Below are positions 44,101 to 56,100 of a stretch of DNA of 64,000 nucleotides, piece by piece. The notes beneath the pieces are model-generated. The model had not been told where the DNA came from. It saw only the letters and a list, made by a program, of their open reading frames with translations, and did not search any database. Position numbers and translations under genes: made by a program. Origin of the DNA: Ixodes scapularis (taxonomy: Eukaryota; Arthropoda; Arachnida; Ixodida; Ixodidae); the NCBI RefSeq assembly GCF_016920785.2, contig NW_024609880.1, positions 53,014,121-53,078,120 of the forward strand, in the 5' to 3' direction. Positions within the stretch are counted from its first letter, which is position 1; the number at the start of each line of letters is the position of its first letter.

Positions 44101-47100
44101 GGTTAGCAATCCTGAACGCTCGCAACGTACGTCCGCAACCCGCGACACCGTTAAAAGGCTGCACCAGGCAAAAGTCGCTCATTTCTTTCAAAATGCATGA
44201 CACACTTGAGAGAGAAGTGTACTAGTCTGGTGAAATAAAGACTTTCCTCAAACTAAGCTTTATTTTAGAGCGCAGCTCTTAGGGGCCTGTTCCCGGCTTG
44301 AGCGGCGTCGCCGTCGGCGTCGGCGTCGCCGTCGCCGTCGGCGTAACCGCAACCCTCGTAACCCTCGTGAGGGTTACGAGGGTTACGAGGGTTAATCTCA
44401 TGAGGGTTACCCTCACGAGGGCCACGAGGGTAACTAACCCTCGTAACCCTCGTAACCCTCACGAGGGTTACGAGGGTTACAAGGGTTAGTCACCCTTGTA
44501 ACCCTCGTGAGGGTTACAAGGGTAACTAACCCTCGCGAGGGTTACTTACCCTTGTAACCCTCACGAGGGTTACGAGGGTTAGTAACCCTCGTGAGGGTAA
44601 CCCTCGTGAAGGTAACCCTTTTGAGGGTTACGAGGGTTAGTAACCCTCGTGAGGGTAACCTTCACGAGGGTTACCCTCACGAGGGTCACGAGGGTTATGA
44701 GAGTTACCCTCACGAGGGTTACTCACCCTCGTAACCCTCACGAGGGTTACGAGGGTTAGTTACCCTCACGAGGGTCACGAGGGTTATGAGAGTTACCCTT
44801 ACGAGGGTCACGAGAGTTACCCTCACGAGGGTCACGAGAGTTGCCCTCACAAGGGTTACTAGGGTTACCCTCACGAGGGTCACGATGGTTACCCAGGTCG
44901 TGACCCCCCCTGGGGTCACGTGACCTGGGGATACCCCCCGAGGTCACGTGACCCCCCGTTGACGTCATAGGCACTGATGACGTCGTCAGTGACGTCACTG
45001 ATGACGTCACCGGCATCCGCATCGTCATCGTCATCATCACTGATGACGTCATTAGTGACGTCACTGATGACGTCACCGGCATCCGCATCGTCATCATCAT
45101 CACTGATGGCGTCATCAGTGACGCTACTGATGACGTCATCGGTATCGTCACGTGGCCCCAGGTCACGTGACCCCCCGACGTCACGTGACGCCCCAAGGTC
45201 ACGTGACTCCCACAAGGTCACGTGACCCACAAGGTCACGTGACCCCCAAGGTCACGTGACCCCCCGCCCCCCGAGGTCACTTGACCCACCCCCCAGTACC
45301 CTTCCCTCCTCCTCCTCAAGAGCTGCACTCTAATTCGGCGTTACAGGGAGTTGTAAACGGCTTTCATTTTTTCATTTAATATAAAATAAATTGTTTTACA
45401 AAGGTAAGTTGTCTCATGGCATGTATTTTGGGCTGAAAAATCTATGTTTTGGTTATAGCGCGGTACCGCTTATAGTGCGGATTTTCGCGACTCCCGCGAC
45501 ATACGTTATATACGGTCTACACTGTACACAACTCAAGGGCTGGGCAAGCAAAAACCTTTTGAAGGCTCGAGTAACCCGTGATACCCAGCAATCCTTGGGT
45601 GGCTTCCCAAGTAAGTTTGGGAAGCCACAATAATACGGGACAATACAAATTCAAGGAAAGAGAAAAACTTACTGTTTCTCTGTCAGGCAGTTGCAGATGA
45701 CTTCGAAGAAAGATTCCAGGTAGGGAAGTTCCTGGCCTGTTGGTTTCTCTTGACTGGTGTTGAAATAGAAGACATAAAGTGATAAAATTAGAACCAAATG
45801 CTGCTACACATAACTAGCCTAGAAACAATTTAAGCTATGTAGATCTGTTAGTCATTCTGCTTTTAAGAGTTTCTTTAGAGTAAGAATAGCATAAGTAACG
45901 TTCTAGTAAATATATTATATCTATGTCAGAAATGCAAGTCCTATGGTGTGTTAAGTAGCAAGATGGCAGTAAATGTGGCTGTAAAAAACTGTTTTGTTGA
46001 ACAAGTACTTGTGAAAAGAAAGAAATTTTGCAGGGTTATTCTTTCATGGGTGCAGGAACGCAGTCTTGTCAGGAAGAGTACAGCAAATATGTTTTAAGGC
46101 TGGTTCACTCATTTGCGTTGAGTGAGCTCATTTGCGTAGCATTCCCTTGTAACTAAAATTGTGCGAATATTCAAATTTCTGAACAGCAGTTTACAATAAT
46201 ACGCCATTCGATATTCATTTCGGGGTAAACCGCAATATTAATATTTTTTTTAAATATTGATTGCGGTGGGTTAGCCTTGTTGAGCGCACTTCTTACTGAG
46301 CACCAATGCACCACAAAGAAGCAACACCCGTGGAGCTCACTGCCGTTGGTAAGTCATCTCCTCACTGCACCAGTGCTCACTAAGAAGTGCACCCAACAAA
46401 ACTAGAACCCAGCGATCAGCACTTCTAAAAGTACAAGATAATGCAGCCACGTGCTAAAAAAAAACCACTGGTGTATATAAAAAAAAAAAAAAGCTTTGTG
46501 AATGTTAATGTCTCCATTGGATAAAATTTTCAAGGTTAAATTCGCTATTATGCGTAAGTATATGTTCAGCAGAGATGCCCTGACAACCTGCATTTATCAT
46601 TCACAACTGAAGAAACAATATTTGCATTTAGCAATAACATTTATAAATTTCCTCGATGAGGTAGAGTTGGGCATCCCTATACGCCAACCTGCGGCTCTGA
46701 CGTCGCATCTCTGCGGTGGCACTGTTGTTGCTACGGCGCATGCGCAGAAACTTCACCTCGTGCGAGTCTGGCTTCTGCGCTTGCGCAGTGCTTACACCCA
46801 ATGTGGTCAAATGTGGGCTTGTCCGTAAACAATCTGTCTGTCTATAGGTTTAATTTTATGTCAAGTGCACCATCTACTTGCCATTCCGATGTAGGCATTG
46901 GACTTACTGAAGCCATAGTCAATAAAGACAGTTAGATTAAAATTAGCTTCGAAATGGACAAATGGAAGCTTGGGAACAACCTTCACGAATTCGGCTGGGT
47001 TTTCATTTAGAGCATGGTGCAGTAGTGAAAGGTTAGAGAAAATATTCAATATCCGATTAAAAAATATTCGGCGAAACCACTCATCGCTTTGAACTTAAAA

Positions 47101-50100
47101 TCCACTATTCGCACATTTCTACTTCTAACCACTTACAAGGATAGAACCCTCTGGCACACTGGTGCCGTCTAATAGGTGCCTTAAAGGGGCCCTGCAATCA
47201 CATTTAAGTGTATACTTTTTTTGCGGTTTCCACGTGTCTTGGGGTTCGGGCAAGCCAGCGGGCACGGAGAGAGTAACTGAATATCAGTGCATCATATTTT
47301 AACCGGACGACGCGGAAGCTTCCTCCACCGACGGGGGCGACCCGCGGTACCGAAAGCGCGCGAAATATGACGTCTTTGGTCCTTGGCTTACTACTGGTCA
47401 GAGCCGCTAAAAGCTTCTTTTTAGTCGAAATACAAAATATAAGTGGCGCGAAACGTTTCAATTGTTTATAAAAGTAGTTTTTGTTCAATGTTTTAGGTCA
47501 GAAAAGAAACAAATGCAGTTTATAAAGTACGGAAACAAGAAATGACCCGTCGACATACGCGCCACCAAGCGGGGGAAAAGGCGGCGCATACTAGAAAAGA
47601 GTAGTGGGATCAGGCGCCGACACGGAAAGGTCCCGAATGTACGCGGCGGCGCTGCGGTCGTTTACGGACTTGAGGATCCGACCGGCTCCGAGCGTTCCGA
47701 AGGCCTTCAGCGAGTAGCTTTGTCTTGCGTTTTGGCCATTTCGCGGTACGGCAGCGCGAAGTGGCTCCCATTCTGAACTGATCTTCACCCCGTGTTTGCT
47801 GTCGTTCGTGGCCAATGAAGTGTCATGCCGAATTAGTGTTTAATCGCGCAGCAAATGCAATGAGAGCCGCTCTGGCTGCCCGCTGTATACAGCCTATCCA
47901 GAATACGCTTTAGTGGCGCCCTCTCGCGCCGTCAACACGGAGTGCGGCAGCCGTAAGCGCTCGCTGAGCTCACTATCACTCCTCTAGTTCACGGCCGCTC
48001 AGCAACCAAGGACGTCATGAGGGAGGTTATTTTTTGCTTGTTTTTGTAATTTTAATTTGCCTATAACTTTTAAAATAAGGCGAAATTCGAGAAAAGAAAA
48101 GTTGCATTAAGTTACTACGGTCAGTGCGCTCAGGTTTGATGCAAATTAAAAACTAGTAAAAAAGTGCTTGCAGGGCCCCTTTAAAGCACACTCAACCTGC
48201 AAATGTATTTCTACAATTTTGTACGCATAACTTTTTTATTATGGGATTGGAATAATTCTGACAATGTGTCATATATGGTACACATATTTGATCTCATCGT
48301 GCGGTCGTGTATCACTACTGCGTGGTGCACGTTAAAGACCTCAGGCTAGCGGTTGTACTACACTGGCTAAACTGCTCAACTACAGCGAGTGACTCGTCGC
48401 AACTTTAAATGGCTGACCAACTACACACTGTATAAATATCCCCATAACCCAATTTTGATCTCACACCTACTCAAAACCTCCAGTCTCGTTATACGCAATT
48501 CAAGGGCTACCTCACGCAACACACTTGAGCACACTCCACAGCAAATATGGGAACAAGCCTTGAAAAGTTAAAACATGTTGCTTTTGTTAAAAACACAATA
48601 CCGCTGACACACTTCATTTTTGTTCTGGGACAAAGCAATGCTAAATAGTTTGATAACCTACAAATGGTTGCAACGTGTGACAATCTTAGAGAGATTTACC
48701 GCCGAATTCAGAAACCTCACTCAAACTACACTCAAACTGAATGGCCCCTCCACTTCCTCGAGGAAGGTGCGAGGGCCGGCGCTGGCCAATCGCGACGGCG
48801 GATCTGTCCTCGCGATTGGCCAGCGCCGGCCCTCGCGCCTTCTCGAGGAAGTGGAGGGGCCCTTCAGTTTGAGTGTAGTTTGAGTGAGGTTTCTGAATTC
48901 GGCGGTTAGACATGTTTGTCTATGTCGATATAATATATATCTAATACAAATTAAATGGAAGGTGTGTGTTCCACGGAAACAGACCCCAGCTCGGTGAGCG
49001 GCTGCAGGCAGGACTGCTGGAGCATGGACCGGAACACCTTCAGGATACAGGTCTTGGCGTAGGAGAGTCGCTTCTTCACCATGGTGAACACTCTGGGCAT
49101 GCACACGGACAAGGTGAACACACTCTGCTCAGGTCACATCAACGAGAGCTTCACACTCACGGCTCAAAGCTCTTGAGCTTGTTGCGACGGATGAGTTCCT
49201 CCTTCAGGACGGGAAAGGTCGAGTCAAAGAATTCCGCTAACCTGAAATGTGACGAAATGAGTAAAAAAACAAATAAAAAAACACCATCGATGGCTTTATA
49301 CTTGGCTTAATACTAGCACACAGTGTGGCTTTTCACTGCGAGGAGACTTAAGATAAAGTTTTCTACAAAATATTTACGCAATAAAACCATGCAAAAAAAA
49401 CGTTCAGCCTTTCCACTCTCGTGAAGAAAGACCAGCAGAGCTATACTCAATACGCTGTGTGCTTCTTCTTCGTCGTCGTCTGTTTTTCGCACTGTTTCCT
49501 ACGATGAATTCTCACCAATGCGCGCGACTATCCATTCTTCTATTATAACTGGAAAGGTCGCCGCCATTTACGAGCGACGGCGGAAACCATACTGGTTGTG
49601 TGCATGCCGCCGTCGCTTATAGATGGCGGTAGCTGTCCAGGTAGGTTTGTGTCGACATACAGGGACACGATCCCGGGGAACCTAGCCCTTAACAGCTCCA
49701 TTGTAAAACTCTTTAAACGAATGTAGTTCCCCTTTTGCAATACTACACTCTTCAGCTCAAAAGTATTAATCCTACCACAGCTTGGTAAGGGGAAAAACCC
49801 TGACTGCCAGCACAACTTGGTAGTATGTATCTCCTTTCCAAAGACGTTGCTCTCTTTTTTTTCACAGGAACAGAGCCATGCCTTCAAACATCAGGTGCTA
49901 AAACTTACCCCTAAAAGCATGCTGGAGAAAACATTCCTCCAAGTCTGTTTTGTTGGAGAAAACATTCCTCCAAGTTTGCTATGTGCAGGCGCTAATTTCT
50001 CCTACTGACATTACAGGTGGCCCTCAGAGCGACGCAACTTTATATACTTTACCTAAGGCACTTTAATATTTTATCTAAAGTAAAAGCAAAACATAAAAGT

Positions 50101-53100
50101 GGTCACAGATGGCAGGATGAACTCGAAAAGGAACCTGCCGAAAACCTCGAAGCAGTAGCCAAATTTTCTCTAAAAAACTAAAAGGGGCACTAAAGTAGAT
50201 CTCGAGACTGTCTTTTTTTATGACACAAACTCAACCTACATGCCTTAAGCGTCTCAGGAAACCAAAAATTACAATCATCTGCTGATTATTTTTTCATTGA
50301 AAATGTGACCGAACATTGCGATATGCCCTTTTTCTGAGACACACCTCAGAAGGAGGGGGTGTGTTGCAATGTTTGGTCGCATTCTTAAAAAAAGAAAGGC
50401 CTCCCACGATTCAAAATTTTGAATTTTCTGAGATGCTTGGGCCAAAGGGGCGTGACACAATGCTTGGTCACGTTTTTATTAGAGGGAAAGGTCACTCATG
50501 ATTGTAATTTTTATCTTTTTAGGGTGCTTAGAACAGGTAGGTTGAGCTCGCATCATAAAAAAGGCAATCTCTAAATCCACTTTCGCATACCCTTAATTTA
50601 GATAAGTCTCGTAGCAAAACGTCGCTACAAGACGCTCAGAATTCCGGCAGCTTGCGTTTCCCTCCAGCACTGATGTTTATGTACTAATATTGTAGTACAG
50701 TAAAAGCTCGTTAATTTGAACTGCAAGGTGAAGCCGCTTCAGTTTGAATTAACGAAAGTTTGAACAAACAAAAGTGAAGTAACGGCCTTTCCTTCTCCCG
50801 ACATAGCACGGAAAACAAAGTCGTAACGCTCGCGGAATCGGTGCAACCACCCATCTGAAGCAGCAAAGTCGTCGTAACCCAGCTGCTGGGCAAAGTCCGC
50901 TGCCTCTCCAGTATGACAGGGCCGCTCAGTGGAATATCCTGTGCACACATGTCCTTAATCCAAAGCAGAAGCACTTTCTCAAGGTCACGATACTTTGCGG
51001 CCCGCATCCTCTTCCTTTCGTTGGCAACTTCTGCCGCCAATAGCCCCCTTATTCTTTATGTAAGTAGATAGCATGCTTTTCGGTATTGCACGCTTCTTCG
51101 CAATTTCTTGCTTAGACAAGAGTCCGGCGTCCACTTCCCGCAGGACGTCAGTCTTGCAGTGTTTTGGCACGGTATTTGCCGCAAAACACGTCATCTTCAA
51201 GTCGCAGCTCTCGGTCCGGCGCCACACCACCGATGTCCGCCAAAACAAACTTTAGCAGAGGCTTAACAACACCACAAGGAATCGCGACGGCCGGTACCCC
51301 CAAAGCTGAATACAAACGAGCACACCCGACGGAGACAGTCGAGACAGATGTGTGTGTGTGTGTGTGTGTGTTTAGGCGTTGTAAAAGAGGGGGGGAGAGG
51401 GGGGAGGGGAGCAAAAGCCCACCAAGGATTTTTTTTTTTTTTTGTTTGGCGGGTCGGCGCAGGCAAGGAGTCTCGGAGGTCACGTGCACGTAGATTGAAG
51501 AGGAGGCAGCCGCCGCTGCCTTCTGGCGCTTCTGACCGCCTCCGCGCCGTTTAGATTTTTCCCGATTTTGCCTTCTCTCACCGTTCTCTCAGTTTCGGAG
51601 ACGACGCAGCCCCGTGTGTAGGCAGCGGGTGCGTTTCTCTGGCCGTGTGCCAGGCGTGAAGCCGCCGGCGCGGTGGAGCGTAATTCGAATTATTTGTGGT
51701 GGAACCTACTAGCGTTCAAATTAATGGGCTTTTTTATACATAGACTTCTATGGAAGCTTGGCTGGACCAAGTCATACAGTTCGAAATATTCATCAATTCG
51801 AATTATTGAAGTTTGAATTAACGAGCTTTCACTGTAGTAGTATAACATTGTAGTAGCAATGCCAACCTCTCAGCACAGTGAATACCTTTTACGTGCCCAA
51901 CCATGCCAAGTCATAAGAGCACAATGAACAAAATCCAGAGAAAATACTTGACCAACCGAGGTCCGACAGTCCCAAGAGTAAAGATCTTTGCGACGGCTGG
52001 ATAGACCTCGAAGAAGGCCAGCAGGCTGGCTGCAATGTCCACGGTGTATGTGACCCTCTCCAGCAGCTTCCAGAAGGGCATGGAGCTCAGCTCCGATCCT
52101 TTCGCCAGGTCGTCTAGCCGTCTCGGCAGCGTCTCAAATTCATCATCGTCGATGTCCGACTGAATGGAGTGCACCGCTCTCTCAAATGCCTGCAGGAAGT
52201 CGTTCGTATTCCCGATCAGATAAAGGCACCTAAGAACAAGATAGCTATGCACTCAAATGTCAAAACACTATATCGGAAAAAAAAAAAACAACTCCCTCAT
52301 AAAAAAAGGGGCAGATTGTCGCTGAAGCGCGACAGCGTTTCGCAGCATTGTACTGCACAGATGTTTATTAAAGTGCCTAGGAACTGCCGCGTAAATTCTA
52401 GAAATGTTTTTTGTCGACGTCCGTGAGGTCTTCTGTCAGATTTAAAACCAATTCAGATCATTTTCTGACCTAACTGCCCCTTCCCATGGACGGGCTTCCC
52501 GCAACCAACCAACAACTTTTGTTGTAGCATTACTGCAATTCAAATGTTTCTCTCTTGCTATATCAATATAAACATAATATGTAAATAAACATAAAAGGAC
52601 TTCTGGTAACTGTAATTGCCATCAAGATGCTAATATATCACATCACATTCATTGGACGCATTACTCCCGTATGCATGATTGAAGTAGGTATGCAAGAGGC
52701 GCATGCCACCAGCTTTGTTGGTTACAAACCGAAGGACAAACACAAAAGTGCATAGAGTTGGCTCAAAAATGATAATCCATTTAACAAGTTTTTGTGAGTT
52801 TCTTAATGCTGATCTTTATTTTACTTGTGTGTTCTATTAGGTACATTGATGTACTTCTGTCCCCGTGCATACATGTTGTTTGCCGAGAAAATGGGCGACC
52901 AGACCCGGACAAGAAACGACCCCCAGTGTCTGTACTATTTCGTACGAACACAAAATACTGATTGATTGAATGAAATCACCATGAGCATGGTGTCTTCGAT
53001 GTCTTTCAGGTCCGAGGTGTACTTCTGTTGACAACCCATGATGTTCTCGACCATGCGGCAGACGAGGTCGTGATTGCCTCGCTGGAACAGGACGCACAAG

Positions 53101-56100
53101 TCAAAGATCTTCGGGATGTCAAAGATGAAGTTGTCGTAGAGGAGGTTGGCAAATTTCTCCTTGTCAATGTGATTCACCTGCGTGGTATAAAGGCATTTGT
53201 GATGAAGCAAGACCAAATTGAGAACATCAAAAGTCTCGACCTGGAGACCACTTCATAGTATTGCCACAATAATAGTTAGGAAATCAGTTAGTAAAATGGA
53301 GAAGTGGATTCATTAAACACGCACTATTGCCCCGCATGCACTGGGAATGTCACTTTAGAAGATCATTAGCACTGGGCTCACATTTGCATGGTATAGAACA
53401 AAAGGCATTAAAACAAAATGGCAAAAAAGAAGCGAGAAATTTGCAGAAGTACTCTGGTCACACCTGGCAAAATTGACAGATGTGAAAGACGTTTACGGGT
53501 CGATGAACCTCGGTACAATCGTTTAAATGTGTCGAGATTCATTCCACAACCTCCGAGGAGAATTTCAAAGCGGAGGCACCCCCATGTTACTACGGCAGTA
53601 TAAGTTTGTTTAGCTCCGCTAGACTACATCAGTCAATCGGCGCCCCAGAAACAGGAAAGCACGAATAGCGAGGAAAACTCTGGAGGGTTTTTCTCGGGTC
53701 ACCTTGGACTCCTTGTAAGTGGACAGCCGCAGGAAGGTGCGGAACACCAGCTTGTACACCCTGTCTTCAACATCCTCCATCTCCTTGGTGATAAGGTAGC
53801 GGTGAAGTTCCGTGTACCTGCACACCGAACGATGCACATCATCTGCTCAAAGGACTACACTCAACGACACTTTAGGAAACGAAAAGTCCCGAGCACCCCA
53901 TTGTCACTCCACAGCCAATGAAATTGCGACATTGGCTGATAAGAGCACCGAAAAACGTATCACGAAACAAGAAGCGTGAAGATAATAACTGACGTCTTGC
54001 GTTTCTTCAGCCGTCAGTAACTACGGAGTGATGTACGGCACAAATGCCTCCAGTTTGTGAAAGGGAAAGGGAGGGGACAGTTGCAGAGAGGTTAGAATGG
54101 GCACAGGACCCCGGCAAGCTATTTTGGACTGGAGAAAGTCGTTGGATAAGGGATAAATGAGTACCTATCTAGAAGGCAAATGACTAGAGTCAATGTCACA
54201 CATCATATTTTGGAAGAGAAAACAGCTAATCCGACAGACCGATCTCGCCAGCCAGTTCAGATGCGGCACCGCTGCCACGATGCATCGAAGGGAACTTTAG
54301 ATCTTCACATGCACCAATCTCGCCACTGCTCTGCATGTGCAAGTCGTCTCGTGCACTGCCACCTGTGGGCTAGTTATGGCGGCGTCATGCATGCCCCAAG
54401 TGCTTGGCAAAAACGGTCTATGGGACTCTCTTTCTATGTCTTTGTACTCTTTACACCCTTCAAGCTTCAGCTCATGCGAATTGAATAAATGTCTGTAACA
54501 ATGACCACTCAATGGCACAACAAAGCTATGGGCCAAAGTTATTCCAACCTGAAGACGGAATCAGGCATTCCTTTTCCGAACAATTTACTAAATGAACAGG
54601 ATCCCTCAAAACAGTAGCTTGCAAGCCCTGTCCTTGCAGACATGGTAACAAGCCTTGCTAAAATCAACAGAGGTCACAACTACTGAAGTACCGTAAAGTC
54701 CTGAAAGATAGCCCAGCTAACATCAGGAGCAAACCGGCTGAAAATATGAAGTGGGCTAACTTTCGAAGTACAATAGAGAAAAGTTTTAAAAATTGCTATT
54801 TTTAGGTTGTGCCCTTTCCAAGCTTGTTACGGTGGTGAGGGGCAACGAAGCAAAGATGACTGATCTTCCCAGTCAGCAACGTTCGCTACTATCGCGCCCT
54901 AGCGAACTAGCCGCATCTACGCCGGGGCTATCATTGATCCCAACACTACTATTACTAAAGGTGGGCTACCTTTCGGTGTTTAAAAAAAAATACCAAATCG
55001 AGCCAAAAATTGGGGGCGGGCCATCTTTCGGGTGTGAGGCATCTCTCGTAATTTTATGGTAGTCTAACGAGTGCTTGTTGCTCGTCGAAGAGAACCCCTG
55101 TTCTTCAAAGACTGCAACGAAAGTGTGCTTACCTCGGGGCCAGGCGGAGGTAAGACTCCAGCAGCTGGTGGAATCCATCATCATACATTGCATGCGACCA
55201 GAACCTGAACAAGGAATTCCTCAGAGTTAAACCCACTTCAGGGTTTTGCAGTACCCGAAACAACAATAAGTTGGAGCTGCATGGTTTCAGATTTTTGTTT
55301 TTGAAGAACTCGGGACACAATTTTGGATTTTATCTGAACCGATTTTTATTTCTTCCGGTGAATGAGATTGTGACCTTTTTTCAAAGGCTGCTTCCTCGAT
55401 TTATTTCCAAGAACCAAATCAATAAAAGCACCTCTTGTACAGAGAACATGGTAAAGGCACTTTTCTTGAATTTTTGGAACTGTAGTACTTTTTTGCATCA
55501 ACAGAAGCCCACTTTGGCACTTATGCAAGGAAATGGAGCCGCTAGTTCATCAACATACCATGTCCAGTTGCCACATTCTTTGAATTCGGGAGAAAAGGAA
55601 TTGAGCCCTAATTTTACATACCATATATCTATGCCTTTGTGGTGTATTTATTGGATTAATTGAGCTTTACAATATCTATGCCTTTGTGGTGTATTTATTG
55701 GATTAATTGAGCTTTACAATGAGAGGAAAAGGTTTTCGTAACATCAACAGAATATGCTTTACTGCCTTAGTAGAGCTAAAACCCAGATACTATGCTTGTT
55801 CCTTAATGAAAATTCTCAAGCCAGGCCTAAAATCCCAAGAACTGTTACCATGAAAGGCTTGGAATCTTTTCTCCCCTCCTGCCACCAGGCACGTAGCCAG
55901 GATTTTGTTTCGGGAAGAGGGGGGGGGGGGGGGGGGGCGCCCATGACAAAATGCTGTATGAAGGGAAGGGGAAGGAAGAGGACCCAGCAAAATAGAAGAT
56001 TTCGGGGGGGGGGGGGGGGGGGGGGGGAGCCCGGGCGTCATGCCCCCTCCCCCCGGCTACGTGCCTGCACGCAGAGGTCGGCATTTTAGGTCGCCCTCAC

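Larger units (their letters stand above)
44265..45333. mobile_element. DNA element with TTAGAGCGCAGCTCTT ends, filled with minisatellites
   Basis: TTAGAGCGCAGCTCTT on the left and AAGAGCTGCACTCTAA on the right are inverted ends. The interior is a (GGCGTC)n-like stretch, then the GAGGGTTAC array, then the CRE/E-box array. Confidence 0.78.
43260..45524. mobile_element. Tigger/pogo-like element (CAGTATAGACC ends) with a nested element
   Basis: CAGTATAGACCACTTACAAC and the right end GGTCTACACTG are inverted and flanked by TA (43258-43259, 45525-45526). Subterminal GGTTATAGTGC and CTTATAGTGCGG also correspond. The element at 44265-45333 sits inside. Confidence 0.78.
50698..51834 (-). mobile_element. 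Internally deleted Tigger element with TA target site
   Basis: CAGTAAAAGCTCGTTAATTT and GAATTAACGAGCTTTCACTG are inverted ends flanked by TA (50696-50697, 51835-51836). The 1137-bp interior keeps remnants of the CENP-B-type DNA-binding part of the transposase and lacks the DDE catalytic domain. Confidence 0.92.

Noticed and set aside
44345..44905. Interstitial telomere repeat
   Set aside because: GAGGGTTAC resembles telomere units, but arthropod telomeres are TTAGG-type, units alternate orientation, and the array lies inside a transposon.
44756..45202. Long low-complexity frames across the minisatellites (148 codons on -, 104 on -)
   Set aside because: Pure products of the GAGGGTTAC and TGACGTCA arrays.
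52190..52252. Longer version of ascc2 exon 7 starting at 52229
   Set aside because: Its phase does not join exon 6; the acceptor at 52190-52192 does, and the resulting protein aligns with vertebrate ASCC2.
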